Of a DNA stretch of 33,392 bases, positions 7,509-17,526 are shown piece after piece (position 1 is the first letter of the stretch; every line of letters begins with the position of its first letter). The notes beneath the pieces were generated by a model that ran no database searches, had not been told where the DNA came from, and saw only the letters and a list, made by a program, of their open reading frames with translations. The DNA comes from Methanoregulaceae archaeon (GTDB taxonomy: Bacteria; Armatimonadota; Fimbriimonadia; Fimbriimonadales; Fimbriimonadaceae), in NCBI GenBank assembly GCA_020850325.1, contig JADZEW010000034.1:1-33392 (forward strand), read 5' to 3'. The position numbers were made by a program, and so were the translations under genes.

Positions 7509-8423
7509 ATGCGAATGCCGAACCGGCTCAAGCCGGGAGACCGAATCGAGATCGTCTCGCCCGCGTCGTCGATCACGGTGGACAAAGTGGCCTTGGCCAT
7601 GACCCAGCTCCAAGAGTGGGGGTTCCGGGTGACGTTGTCCGATCATGCGCTCGACCATACGGAGTACCTCGCCGGTCCCGACGAGCATCGCGCCGCCGAT
7701 CTGCAGCATGCGTTCGACGACCCCGATGTCGCCGCCGTGTTCTGCTCGCGGGGCGGTTACGGGTGCGCCCGGCTGTTTCCGTACCTGGATCTCGACCGCA
7801 TCGCCGCCACGGGCAAGCCGTTTCTGGGGTTCAGCGACATCACGACGCTGCACCTTGCGCTGAACCGTCGCGGACTGATCACTTACCACGCCCCCATGCC
7901 CCTCACACTCTCGCGGGAACGGGAGACGTGGGTCCTGGAGTCACTCAGGGCGGCACTCGCGGGTGAGAATCCGTTTCATCCCGCGGCTCCGCGTGGACAG
8001 ACGGTCATCGGCGGCCGCGCGGTTGGCCGACTTACGGGCGGTTGCCTTTGCCTCGTCACCGACAGCGTCGGTACGCCCGATGCAATCCAAACCGAGGGCC
8101 GAATCGTCTTAATCGAGGATGTGGATGAGAATCCGCACCGCGTCGATGCGATGCTGACCCAACTTCTGAACACCGGGCTCGCCCAAGCCGCCGCCGGATT
8201 TGTCATCGGAGAGATGACTGGCACCGACACGCGCGAAGATGCGAGCATCGGCCGTCGTCCGTGGCGAGAGATCGTCACGGAGCGGCTCGCGCCGCTCGGC
8301 AAACCCATGGTCTTCGAGTATCCCTTCGGCCACAACTCCGCGATGCTGACTCTGCCCATGGGTGCGATGGTGGAGTTCGATGCCGATGCGGGCACGCTTC
8401 GGCTGATGGAGGATTCGGCTTGA
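7509..8423 (+). CDS. LD-carboxypeptidase (peptidase S66, LdcA/MccF type)
   Basis: A 304-residue S66 peptidase. Members cut the L,D bond before the terminal D-Ala of murein tetrapeptides during peptidoglycan recycling; some (MccF) detoxify microcin C-like compounds. The nucleophile Ser is in LGFSDITTLHLAL, after the conserved CSRGGYGCARLFPYLD. The catalytic Glu is in IEDVDENPHRVDAML and the His in FGHNSAMLTLPMG. No signal peptide is visible, which fits a cytosolic recycling enzyme. It opens a three-gene plus-strand unit, and its TGA overlaps the TTG start of the next gene. Confidence 0.94.
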   Translation: MRMPNRLKPGDRIEIVSPASSITVDKVALAMTQLQEWGFRVTLSDHALDHTEYLAGPDEHRAADLQHAFDDPDVAAVFCSRGGYGCARLFPYLDLDRIAATGKPFLGFSDITTLHLALNRRGLITYHAPMPLTLSRERETWVLESLRAALAGENPFHPAAPRGQTVIGGRAVGRLTGGCLCLVTDSVGTPDAIQTEGRIVLIEDVDENPHRVDAMLTQLLNTGLAQAAAGFVIGEMTGTDTREDASIGRRPWREIVTERLAPLGKPMVFEYPFGHNSAMLTLPMGAMVEFDADAGTLRLMEDSA

Positions 8424-9805
8424 GAAGGGCGCTCGGCCTTGTCGTGCTGCTCGCTATCGCGGCAGCCGCACCTGCCCAAGTGTGGGAGAAACTGCTCGCC
8501 CCCGGGCTGACTTATCGCAGCGAAGTCGACACAACCCAGCCGCGCATGATCCACGCATTGCGTTGGACTCCTGGCGCACGAGTCGTTCAGGCAGTTCCCG
8601 AACTTGGGCTCGGTGTCATCTACGCCGAAGGCGCCACCCGCGGACGCGAGACGCTCTCCGTGATGACCCAACGCACGGGCGCGATCGCCGCGATTAATGC
8701 CGACTTCTTTCCTTTCACCGGAGACCCGCTCGGGCTCATGGTCAGCGCGAGAGAGCTCAAGAGCCTGCCGTATCCGGGCCGCAGCGTCTTTGGGTGGGGA
8801 ACCGCGGCATCGCAATCCGCCCAGCCGGTCGCCCGACTAACCTTTGCCAGCGATGGCGGCGGGCCGATACCCATTTCTCAGTTCAACGAGGCGTGCAAAG
8901 CGAACTCGATCACGCTTAACTCGGAGCGAGCGGGGATCGCTCAGTCGGCCACTGCCGCGTGTGTCCATGCGGTGCTGAAGGTCGTAGAAGGCAAGTTCCA
9001 CGTTGGCACCAAGGTGACCGCCGAGGTCCAGTATCTGATGTCCGATTCGGCGTCAATCCCGATTGCCCCCGGCAATGCGTTCCTTACCGCGACCGGGACG
9101 ATGATGCCGTTTATCGCCGGACTGCGCCCTGGCCAGCGGGTGACCTTCGATCTCCAAGTCGATGGCATCGACTGGTCGAAGATCGACCACGTGATTGGCG
9201 GCGGCCCGCAGCTGGTACGCAATGGATCCGTCGCGGTCGATGCCACCGAGCAAGGCTTCGACGCGAACTTCACGACTCGGCGCCACCCGCGCACCGCGGT
9301 AGGCCGGACGAGCGAGGGTGACCTTTGGTGGGTGACCATCGACGGTCGGCAGAAGCTCAGCGATGGAGCGACCTTAGAAGAGCTGGCCCGCGTTATGCAG
9401 CGTCTGGGGTGCCAAGACGCAATCAACCTCGACGGTGGCGGATCGACCGCGCTGAACGTCTTCGGCCAGACCGTCAGCCGCCCGTCCGATGGCCGCGAGC
9501 GCGACATCGCCAATGCGGTCGTGTTTCTTGCCCCGGCGCCGCGGGTCGAAGATGTCGTGCTGACGTTGCCCGCTCCGCCGAGCGTGGTGGCGGGCACGAC
9601 CACGTACCTGCGCGTCTTCGACGACAAGGGTAATCCGATTCACAATGCCGAGGTCATTTGGTCGGCGACGGGCAGCGGCTGGATCGACCAGGGCGGATTC
9701 TTGCGCGCTACGGGAGAAGGCACGGTGTTCATCTCGGCATTTTCGCGGGGCAAGGTCGCCGCGGCGGGAATCCAAGTAACGCCCGCCCCTCCTCCCAAGG
9801 GATGA
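8420..9805 (+). CDS. Secreted phosphodiester glycosidase family protein (NAGPA/DUF2233-like)
   Basis: A 461-residue protein with a signal peptide (LRRALGLVVLLAIAAAAPAQ) followed by a phosphodiester-glycosidase (NAGPA) domain. Family marks are AINADFFPF, VIGGGPQLVRNG, TTRRHPRTAVGRT and the diagnostic INLDGGGSTAL. The C-terminal ~90 residues look like an Ig-like domain. The founding enzyme removes GlcNAc from phosphodiesters; bacterial members act on wall or exopolysaccharide phosphodiesters. The TTG at 8420 is chosen because it has GGAGG seven bases upstream (8408-8412), overlaps the preceding stop as TTGA, and puts the signal peptide at the N terminus. A longer reading frame from 8261 is a shadow of the LD-carboxypeptidase gene. 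Confidence 0.9.
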   Translation: MRRALGLVVLLAIAAAAPAQVWEKLLAPGLTYRSEVDTTQPRMIHALRWTPGARVVQAVPELGLGVIYAEGATRGRETLSVMTQRTGAIAAINADFFPFTGDPLGLMVSARELKSLPYPGRSVFGWGTAASQSAQPVARLTFASDGGGPIPISQFNEACKANSITLNSERAGIAQSATAACVHAVLKVVEGKFHVGTKVTAEVQYLMSDSASIPIAPGNAFLTATGTMMPFIAGLRPGQRVTFDLQVDGIDWSKIDHVIGGGPQLVRNGSVAVDATEQGFDANFTTRRHPRTAVGRTSEGDLWWVTIDGRQKLSDGATLEELARVMQRLGCQDAINLDGGGSTALNVFGQTVSRPSDGRERDIANAVVFLAPAPRVEDVVLTLPAPPSVVAGTTTYLRVFDDKGNPIHNAEVIWSATGSGWIDQGGFLRATGEGTVFISAFSRGKVAAAGIQVTPAPPPKG

Positions 9806-9806
9806 C

Positions 9807-10523
9807 ATGACGCTCGAACGTGCGACCGACGTGTTCGTCGAAGCGTTCAGCGCCAGTCGCAGCGTCGTGCATCCCTATCGCTTCGTGCGGCACGGTTCGA
9901 TCTGGGTGATGCGCGACGATCCGCCCCGCCGTCGGCCCCGAAAGTCTGAAGTTGTGGTCGCCGGGGCGACGCCTTCCGAAGTTGTCGCGGTGATCGAAGC
10001 GAGCGATCTCGGCTGGCACTTCATCGCTGACATCCGCCCATCGGAGTCTGATTCGAGAGAGGGTGATCGTGCGTACGGCGAGTTGGGCTATCGCCGCCTC
10101 GCCACCGAGTGGGTCTTCAGCCACGACCTGCGCGAGATCCCGCAATCCGAGTGCGATCCGCCCGTTCGATTGATCTCAACCGCGGAGGAGTTCGCGGCCA
10201 TTCCGCAGCGCGTATCTCAGCCGCGAAAATGGCGACCCGACGCACGCCAGTACGCGGCTTGGGACAACGAACGCGACTACGGTTGGGTCATGAGTCGCCC
10301 GACCGGCACCGATGCATGGGTCGAAGATCTCTTCGTCCACAGCGACGTTCGCCGTCGCGGCTTTGGCCGCGCACTGATGACCCGTCTGCTCCATGATGAC
10401 CGCGATGCCGGGATCGAGAACAGCGTGCTGGTGGCGAGTACGGCGGGATCTCACCTTTATCCCCAACTGGGCTATCGCCAGCTTGGCGTACTTCGGATTT
10501 ACTGCCCGAGAGAACGGGCCTGA
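9807..10523 (+). CDS. GNAT-family N-acetyltransferase
   Basis: A 238-residue protein whose C-terminal half is a GNAT domain: VEDLFVHSDVRRRGFGRALM holds the acetyl-CoA-binding R-x-x-G-x-G loop, and LYPQLGYRQLGVLRIY is the usual last strand. The N-terminal half (about 1-120) resembles a second, degenerate GNAT fold with ELGYRRLATEWVFSHD at its end, so a tandem GNAT is possible. The substrate is unknown. It starts one base after the NAGPA-like stop and is the last gene of the LD-carboxypeptidase unit. Confidence 0.85.
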   Translation: MTLERATDVFVEAFSASRSVVHPYRFVRHGSIWVMRDDPPRRRPRKSEVVVAGATPSEVVAVIEASDLGWHFIADIRPSESDSREGDRAYGELGYRRLATEWVFSHDLREIPQSECDPPVRLISTAEEFAAIPQRVSQPRKWRPDARQYAAWDNERDYGWVMSRPTGTDAWVEDLFVHSDVRRRGFGRALMTRLLHDDRDAGIENSVLVASTAGSHLYPQLGYRQLGVLRIYCPRERA

Positions 10524-10532
10524 CCAAACAAG

Positions 10533-10563
10533 AACTCCCCGCAAGCAGAGCCCGCGGGGAGTT
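10533..10563 (-). terminator. Intrinsic terminator of rplJL
   Basis: AACTCCCCGC and GCGGGGAGTT form a perfect 10-bp stem with an 11-base loop. On the minus strand it is followed by CTTGTTT, a weak U-tract, about 23 bases after the rplL stop. It lies between two convergent genes and could also slow polymerase coming from the acetyltransferase side, where no T-run is seen. Confidence 0.7.
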
Positions 10564-10585
10564 ATGAAGTTCAGATGAACTGAAC

Positions 10586-10974
<389 letters not shown>

Positions 10975-10975
<1 letters not shown>

Positions 10976-11649
10976 TAGGATGCTTCTCCTTCGGGAGTGG
11001 ATTCTTCGGTCGGGGCTTCGGCGGGTGCCTCAGCTTCAGGGGTGACGTCGGCGGCCGGGGCTTCCGGCTCGGCGGCGGCTTCGACAGCGGGAGTTTCGGC
11101 GGCAGGCGCTTCAGCGACCGGAAGGGGCGAACCCTCGGCAACCTTGTCGGCGACGGCTCCGATCACGCGGATCGGGTCGGCGTACAGCGCTTCCACAACA
11201 CCAACGAGGTTCGAGAGCGGCGCGGCAACGGCTCCGATCACCTGAGCGATCAGAACGTCGCGCGGCGGCAGCTTCGAAAGCTGCTCGACCTCTTTGGCCG
11301 ACATCGCCTTACCTCCGAAGAACCCGCCCTTAACGACGAGTCTCTTGCTGGAGACGGCAAAGTCGACCAAGACCTTCGCGCAATCGGGTTCATTTTCGAA
11401 GATGAACGCGACGGCGGTGGGTCCGTTGTGGAACTCGTCCGGAAGGTTGTTCGCGGCGTCGCCGGCGGCGATTCGGAACAACGTGTTCTTCAGAACGTGG
11501 ATTTCTGCGCCTTTCTTCCGCAGGTCGCGCCGCAGCGCTTGGAGTTCCTTCACCTTGAGGCCGCGGTAGTCGGTGAAGACCACCCCGCTCGCCTTGGTGT
11601 ACCACTCCTTCGCCTGCTCGATGGTTTGCGCTTTCTGTGCGGTAGGCAT
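10975..11649 (-). CDS. rplJ: Ribosomal protein L10
   Basis: A 224-residue L10, longer than the ~165 residues of E. coli L10. The core reads [30 protein letters not shown] and [19 protein letters not shown], and ends with the helix that binds L7/L12 dimers ([17 protein letters not shown]). The last ~50 residues are a low-complexity Ala/Pro/Glu tail. The ATG at 11649 was chosen over an upstream in-frame ATG at 11712, because the latter lies in the attenuator stem. The gene is preceded by a leader and followed by rplL. Neither rplK/rplA nor rpoB is in this cluster. Confidence 0.97.
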
Positions 11650-11816
11650 AGTTTGCTCGCTTCCGCACACCCCAAAAAGCGAAAAACCCCTGCCGAAGTG
11701 CGGCAGAGGCATGCACGAGCCAAAGCTCGATCATCCCAATCTGTACGCCCCTCGGCTGGCGGTCCGAATCGGACCCTTAAGGCTTAACGCCACCGGCGGT
11801 CTGCGGAGACTCATCA
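11650..11816 (-). ncRNA. rplJ leader RNA (L10-leader-like) with attenuator
   Basis: About 160 bases lie between the -10 box and rplJ. On the minus strand they contain CCGCAGACCGCCGGTGGCG, close to the conserved core of L10 leaders as I remember them. Next come a perfect hairpin GGTCCG-ATT-CGGACC, another (GAGC..GCTC), and last a terminator hairpin just before the gene. In L10 leaders the protein, usually with L7/L12, binds its own leader to lower expression. The leader assignment rests on position and recalled motif, not on a covariance-model search. Confidence 0.6.
11674..11709 (-). terminator. Attenuator-type intrinsic terminator upstream of rplJ
   Basis: On the minus strand CCTCTGCCG, loop CACTT and CGGCAGGGG form a 9-bp stem followed by TTTTTCGCTTTTT. 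It ends about 25 bases before the rplJ ATG and inside the transcript from the promoter at 11817-11846, so readthrough must be controlled for the ribosomal genes to be made. Confidence 0.75.
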
Positions 11817-11846
11817 ATTATAGCTCAGACGGGGTCGATCCGTCAA
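11817..11846 (-). promoter_or_regulatory. Sigma70-type promoter of rplJL
   Basis: On the minus strand TTGACG (11846-11841), an 18-base spacer and the perfect -10 box TATAAT (11822-11817). This is the strongest promoter in the window. It sits just after the stop of the pilin-like gene. Confidence 0.85.
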
Positions 11847-11853
11847 GGGCCGG

Positions 11854-12513
<660 letters not shown>

Positions 12514-12670
12514 AGGTGGGAATGTTAGCCTGTTGGCCTGTTCGCTTGTTGGGATGGAGTCTGGTTTGGAGGTTGAATGGCTCGGCGAAGATGCTCCTCC
12601 AGGGTCATGCAACCCCACAAGGTCGTCGGTGGGTTCTTACCGACGCGAGCCGCCCACGCGCCCAGCCCGC

Positions 12671-14572
12671 CTACATCCCTTGAGCCAAGAACGCCAGGAA
12701 TCGCTCTTCGCTTTGTTCTAGGCCCTGGTGAATCTTCACCACGGTGCCGTCGGGCTTCATCAGCACGTACGTTGGGTTCAGCGTAACGCCAGTGATCTCC
12801 TTTTGCAGCTTCTGCCGCTCCTTGTCGATCGGCCGGTCGGTGTACAGCTCCACCATCACGAACTTGTCGAACTCCTTCAGCACCGGTTCGCGGGTGAACA
12901 TATTGCGCTCCATCCAGCGGCAGTTCGAGCAGTTGACGCCGGTGAAGTTGATGAACAGCGGCTTGCCCGTTGCTGCGGCTTCCTTGCGCCCCGCTTCGTA
13001 GTCATCGATCCACTTGATGCCCCCATGGGCGGCGGTGGCTCCGGTCGAGCGGCCCGGATAGGGATCGGGCGGTGCGAAGGACTCGAACAATCCGAGCGAC
13101 CGGCCCTGGATGCCGGCCAAGCAAAGCACCGCCGCGGCGACGGTGGCCAACCCAAATCCGCGTCGAACCCAGCCGATCTTCGCCTCGCCCTGGTGTGGGA
13201 ACAGCAGCCAACCCAACATATAAAGGCCGCCGATGAAGAGGATGGTCGCCCAGAGCGAGAGGAACACGCCACGGGTGATAAGGCCGAGGTTGAACGCCAG
13301 ATCCGCACTCGAAAGAAATTTGACCGCAGCGACCAACTCGAGGAAGCCCATGAACGCCTTGACCACCGACAGCCAGCCGCCCGACTTGGGCATCTTCGCC
13401 AGATACTGCGGGAACAGCGCCAGCAGGAAGAAGGGAATGGCGAACGCGCTGGAGAACGCCATCATGCCGAATGTCGGATAGAGCAAGTCTCCGCCCGCCG
13501 CAGCGGCGAGGAGCGTGCCTACGAACGGCACCGTGCAGGTAAACGTTGTGAGCGAGAACGTCAGCCCCATCAGCAACGGTCCCCAGATGCCGCCCTTCAT
13601 TGCGCCCTGGTTCGCCTTGTTGACGAGCCCGGAGGGTAGGGTCAGCTCAAACAATCCGAAGAGGTTGAGCGCCAGAAACACGAAGAGGGCGAAGACAAAG
13701 AGGTTCACCCAGCCGTTGGTTGCCAGATCTTGAACACCGGTGCTGCCGAAGGCGAGCGTGACGATCAGACCGAGCATCGTGAAGGTCGCGATGATGCCGA
13801 AGCAGTAAAGCAACGCGTCGCGGTAGTTGACCTTCTTGCCTTCTTGAGTGCTCTTCGAGAAGAAGCTCACCGTGACCGGGATCATCGGGAACACGCACGG
13901 AGTGATGAGCGCGGCGAGTCCGGCAAGGAACGCGAGCAGCACGTAACTCCAGAGTCCACCCTCGCGCGCGGTCTGAATCGCGGCTTGAGTTTCATCCACG
14001 GGTTCGCCTGAAGGGGGGGCGGTCTCCGTGTCGGTCGGCGCGATGTACCCCGCCGGTTGTTCGGGAACGGAAGTGATCGGAGAAGCGAACTCGGGACGAG
14101 CTTGCCCTTCCGCTACGTCGAACTCGACAACGATTTCGGGATAGGCCGGGGCGAGACAGGTGGTTGCGTCGCAGGCCTGGTTCGAGGCGATGACCGTGAC
14201 CCTCTGCTTTCCGGTGGTGCTCTCGACGATTCTTACCGGGATTGCGAATGCGACTTCGCCCGCGTGGGTGCCGCGGACCACGCCGACCAAGTCGGGCTTC
14301 ATCGCCGGCTTGGGTTCGATGGGGTCGCCGACGACCTCGAGCGGGCCGCCGCTGACCTCGAAGCTGGTGGGCAATCCGCCTTCGGGTTGCTTGAGCGAGT
14401 AGATGTAGTAGGTCTCTTCGATCTTTGCCGTGAGAACCAACTGGGCGTGCTCGCCGGGCCTTGCATCCGCGGGTCGCAACTCGCCTTTCCAAGTGACGAC
14501 ATCCTGCGCAGCCACGAACACGGACAGCAGCATAAAGATGCCGAGCAACCACAAACGGAAACGACTTGCCAT
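12671..14572 (-). CDS. dsbD: DsbD-type thiol:disulfide interchange protein
   Basis: A 633-residue protein with all three DsbD parts. A signal peptide leads to a periplasmic alpha domain (to about 185) that carries two Cys in ACDATTCLAP. A membrane domain of about eight segments has one Cys in TPCVFPMIPVTVSFFSK and the other in TFTCTVPFVGTL. A C-terminal thioredoxin-like domain has NCSNCRW near residue 548. The protein moves electrons from cytoplasmic thioredoxin to periplasmic thiol proteins. It is transcribed away from the GH20 gene across a 102-base gap. Homologues with this layout are also annotated as cytochrome c biogenesis proteins. Confidence 0.93.
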   Translation of the reverse strand: MASRFRLWLLGIFMLLSVFVAAQDVVTWKGELRPADARPGEHAQLVLTAKIEETYYIYSLKQPEGGLPTSFEVSGGPLEVVGDPIEPKPAMKPDLVGVVRGTHAGEVAFAIPVRIVESTTGKQRVTVIASNQACDATTCLAPAYPEIVVEFDVAEGQARPEFASPITSVPEQPAGYIAPTDTETAPPSGEPVDETQAAIQTAREGGLWSYVLLAFLAGLAALITPCVFPMIPVTVSFFSKSTQEGKKVNYRDALLYCFGIIATFTMLGLIVTLAFGSTGVQDLATNGWVNLFVFALFVFLALNLFGLFELTLPSGLVNKANQGAMKGGIWGPLLMGLTFSLTTFTCTVPFVGTLLAAAAGGDLLYPTFGMMAFSSAFAIPFFLLALFPQYLAKMPKSGGWLSVVKAFMGFLELVAAVKFLSSADLAFNLGLITRGVFLSLWATILFIGGLYMLGWLLFPHQGEAKIGWVRRGFGLATVAAAVLCLAGIQGRSLGLFESFAPPDPYPGRSTGATAAHGGIKWIDDYEAGRKEAAATGKPLFINFTGVNCSNCRWMERNMFTREPVLKEFDKFVMVELYTDRPIDKERQKLQKEITGVTLNPTYVLMKPDGTVVKIHQGLEQSEERFLAFLAQGM

Positions 14573-14674
14573 AAACCCTACAATCCTACGCCCAAACGGC
14601 CCCAGAATGTCGCGGGGGCCCAGCTACGGCTCAGTCTCGCTTTAGCCCCAACCTGCTTTCGACATCCCACATCC

Positions 14675-16273
14675 ATGGCCCCACAGGTAGCATCATTTGC
14701 GATGCTCGCCGCCACGATCGCTCTCACTTTGCAGGCTCCGGCCCTTATTCCTGCTCCCGTCCATATCCGGCCGGGAGACGGCGCGTTCACCCTCACCGCG
14801 AGCACGAAGCTCCTGCTCTCCGGAGACGCGGGCGGTGCCGCCAAGCTGCTGCGCGCGTATCTGACGCCTTCTACCGGGCTCAGACTGCCGACCACGCGAC
14901 AGACCGGCAACGACACGATTGAACTTCGAACCGATTCCGCACTGGGCAGAAAGCTCGGCCGAGAGGGCTACCGATTAAAGATCGATGGTAACCGCGTAGT
15001 GATCACCGGAGGCTCTTCGGCCGGCCTGTTCTACGGGGTGCAGACGTTCCGCCAGTTGCTGCCCGCCGAGACGCTGAGCACCAGCCGCTCTGGCGCATCG
15101 TCGTGGTCGATTCCCGCGGTCGAGATCGAGGACTACCCGCGATTCCAATGGCGAGGCGCACATCTGGATGTGGCCCGCCACTTCATGCCCAAGGCGTTTG
15201 TGCTCAAGTTCATCGACCTGCTCGCCTTCCACAAGCTGAACACGTTCCATTGGCACCTCACCGACGACCAGGGCTGGCGGATCGAGATCAAAAAGTATCC
15301 CAAGCTGACCGAAGTCGGCGCCTGGCGCAAGGACACGATGCTCGTTTACGGCAACCCCGGCAAGTACAGTGGCGAGCCTCACGGCGGCTTCTACACCCAA
15401 GAGGATGTCCGTGAGATCGTGAGATACGCTCAGGAGCGCCACATCACCGTGGTGCCCGAGATCGAAATGCCGGGCCATGCACAGGCCGCCATCGCCGCTT
15501 ATCCAGAACTCGGCAATGTCTCGACGCCGCTCGAAGTTGCGACGAAGTGGGGCGTCATCGAGAATGTTTTTAACGTGAAGGATTCCACGATCGACTTCCT
15601 CAAGGACGTGATCGACGAGGTGATCGACCTCTTCCCCAGTCAGTTCATTCACATCGGCGGCGACGAGTGCCCGAAGACGCAATGGAAGCAGAGCGCCTAC
15701 GCTCAGGAGAAGATGCGCCGACTCGGCCTGAAGGACGAGCACGAGCTTCAGAGCTGGTTTATCAAGCAGATGGATGCCCATATCGCGGGCAAAGGACGTC
15801 GCATGATCGGCTGGTCCGAGATTCTCGAAGGCGGCCTTGCGCCGGGAGCCGCGCTGATGGTGTGGCTCGGCAACGACGGCGCGGAAACCGCGGTGAAGAG
15901 CGGCCACGACGTCGTGATGGCTCAGACTTCGCACACCTACTTCGACTACTACCAGAGTCAGGATCGCACGAAGGAGCCCCATGCAATCGGCGGATTCCTG
16001 CCGCTCTCGAAGGTGTACGAGTACGAGCCCATCCTGCCTTCGTTCACCCCCGAGCAGACCAAGCACGTGCTTGGCGCGCAGTTCCAACTGTGGACGGAGT
16101 ACATTCGCGATCCGCGGCATCTGGAGTACATGGCTTTCCCCCGCGGATGCGCCCTCAGCGAAGTGGCATGGTCGCCGAAGGAAGCTCGGAACTTCAATGC
16201 CTTCCGCCAGCGGTTGGAGACTCACACCGCCCGGCTGACCGCTCTGGATGTGAACTTCCGAAAGTTGGACTGA
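14675..16273 (+). CDS. Beta-N-acetylhexosaminidase (GH20), secreted
   Basis: A 532-residue glycoside hydrolase family 20 enzyme. A signal peptide (about 1-25) precedes the small GH20b alpha/beta domain (LIPAPVHIRPGDGAFTL to FYGVQTFRQLLP) and the TIM barrel starting at YPRFQWRGAHLDVARHF. The catalytic Asp-Glu pair is D330-E331 in HIGGDECPKTQWK; HWHLTDDQGWRIEIKKYPKL and EIEMPGHAQAAIAAYP are also diagnostic. It removes terminal GlcNAc/GalNAc from chitin fragments, glycans or murein pieces outside the cytoplasm. The ATG at 14675 is chosen; the ATG at 14702 is an alternative with a TAGCAT box eight bases upstream. The long frame upstream of both is a shadow of dsbD. Confidence 0.93.
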   Translation: MAPQVASFAMLAATIALTLQAPALIPAPVHIRPGDGAFTLTASTKLLLSGDAGGAAKLLRAYLTPSTGLRLPTTRQTGNDTIELRTDSALGRKLGREGYRLKIDGNRVVITGGSSAGLFYGVQTFRQLLPAETLSTSRSGASSWSIPAVEIEDYPRFQWRGAHLDVARHFMPKAFVLKFIDLLAFHKLNTFHWHLTDDQGWRIEIKKYPKLTEVGAWRKDTMLVYGNPGKYSGEPHGGFYTQEDVREIVRYAQERHITVVPEIEMPGHAQAAIAAYPELGNVSTPLEVATKWGVIENVFNVKDSTIDFLKDVIDEVIDLFPSQFIHIGGDECPKTQWKQSAYAQEKMRRLGLKDEHELQSWFIKQMDAHIAGKGRRMIGWSEILEGGLAPGAALMVWLGNDGAETAVKSGHDVVMAQTSHTYFDYYQSQDRTKEPHAIGGFLPLSKVYEYEPILPSFTPEQTKHVLGAQFQLWTEYIRDPRHLEYMAFPRGCALSEVAWSPKEARNFNAFRQRLETHTARLTALDVNFRKLD

Positions 16274-16383
16274 AGGCGTCGCTCGGCAGGCCCACCACGA
16301 GGGGCGTGGATGCCATCGTGCCGCGCGAACGGACTGGCACGGCGCGAGCAACCCGATCTCAGATCTGCAACTCACTCCCCGTC

Positions 16384-16395
16384 AATGACGTCATT
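16384..16395. promoter_or_regulatory. Perfect 12-bp palindrome, possible operator
   Basis: AATGACGTCATT is a perfect palindrome 67 bases before the desaturase ATG, in the 188-base gap after the GH20 gene. Shorter TCAA/TTGA repeats surround it. A related split site, TGACG-N6-CGTCA, lies at 18829-18844 ahead of the DUF454 gene. A regulator-binding role is only a guess. Confidence 0.3.
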
Positions 16396-16461
16396 TACGT
16401 TGATGGCAAACCACCGCAATGTTGCGGGCGAAGCCGTCAAATGTCAAAATAGAGACCGTCC

Positions 16462-17526
16462 ATGGCCGCAACCCTACCCGCGCCTCCACAAGTGCCTGAG
16501 CGCAACTTTCCGGATTACCGACGCGAACTTCGCAAGGCCCTCCCTAAAGAGGTTTTTGAACCCGATTTGAGGAGCCTTTGGTGGTTTGCACCCCACGCGC
16601 TGATCATCTCGGCGAGTCTGTACATCCTCACGGCGCACTTCCATTACGGCTATGCCTGGTTGCTTAGCCTCGTCATCGGCCACTCGTTTGGCTGTCTCGG
16701 CTTCCTCGCCCACGACATCTGTCACGGCGGCTCCGTGAAGAACCGTCCGCTACGCCACCTGTTGGCTGGCATCGGCTTCTCGGCGTTCTGGATTGGGCCG
16801 TATCTGTGGAGCCGCTGGCACAACTCGGATCACCACAACAACACTCAGATTGAGGGCATCGACCCCGATCACTTGTTCACGATCGAGGACTACAAGCACA
16901 ACCCAGTGCTCAGGGGTCTATACCGATTGTCGCCCCTCGCACGGAACCTCATCATCTTCAGCTCGTTTAGCTATCGGATGTCTCAGCAGACGATCCGCAT
17001 GGTCATCGTCTACCTGCGGAGTCCCAAGAGCACGGCTCGCGACAAGGCGGTCATCCTCTTCCAACTTATTGCGCCCGCCGCGTTTTGGATTGGGCTTACC
17101 CTCACGCTCGGCAGTCAGGTGTTCTGGTGGGGCTACTTCTTCCCGCTGCTCGTAGCCAATGCCGTCGCGATCAGCTACATCGCCACCAACCACTTCCTGA
17201 ATCCGCTCGCCGACGAACGCGATGTCCTCGCGACGTCGCTTTCCGTGACGCTTCCCCGCGGGTGGAAGTGGCTCGATCCTTGGCACCAGTTTTTCGGCGC
17301 GCACGTCGCGCACCACCTGTTCCCTGGGATGTCCCCGCGCCATGCGCGCCAGGTCGAGCAGAAGGCCGAGGAGCTATGGCCCGATCGGTACCACAGCATG
17401 ACCATCACGATGGCGCTCAAGAAGCTGTGGCAGACGCCTTGGATTTACGAGGATCACACCACGCTGCTGGACCCGGTTCGAGACGAGCGCCATAAGACCC
17501 TCGGCCACGGCATGCCAAAGGACTAG
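16462..17526 (+). CDS. Membrane fatty acid desaturase family protein
   Basis: A 354-residue membrane desaturase/hydroxylase. The three iron-binding His boxes are HDICHGG (from residue 84), HNSDHHNN (from 120) and HVAHH (from 281), set between hydrophobic segments at about 40-75 and 175-225. The family inserts a double bond or hydroxyl into acyl chains or related lipids with O2 and electrons from a ferredoxin or cytochrome. The third box in HVAHHLFPGMSPRHARQV resembles the acyl-lipid and front-end groups. Its stop shares the bases CTAG with the stop of the convergent anti-sigma gene. Confidence 0.92.
   Translation: MAATLPAPPQVPERNFPDYRRELRKALPKEVFEPDLRSLWWFAPHALIISASLYILTAHFHYGYAWLLSLVIGHSFGCLGFLAHDICHGGSVKNRPLRHLLAGIGFSAFWIGPYLWSRWHNSDHHNNTQIEGIDPDHLFTIEDYKHNPVLRGLYRLSPLARNLIIFSSFSYRMSQQTIRMVIVYLRSPKSTARDKAVILFQLIAPAAFWIGLTLTLGSQVFWWGYFFPLLVANAVAISYIATNHFLNPLADERDVLATSLSVTLPRGWKWLDPWHQFFGAHVAHHLFPGMSPRHARQVEQKAEELWPDRYHSMTITMALKKLWQTPWIYEDHTTLLDPVRDERHKTLGHGMPKD

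Noticed and set aside
14975-16375. A 466-residue minus-strand frame opposite the GH20 gene
   Set aside because: The plus strand encodes an unmistakable hexosaminidase with its active site; the antisense frame has no recognisable motif.
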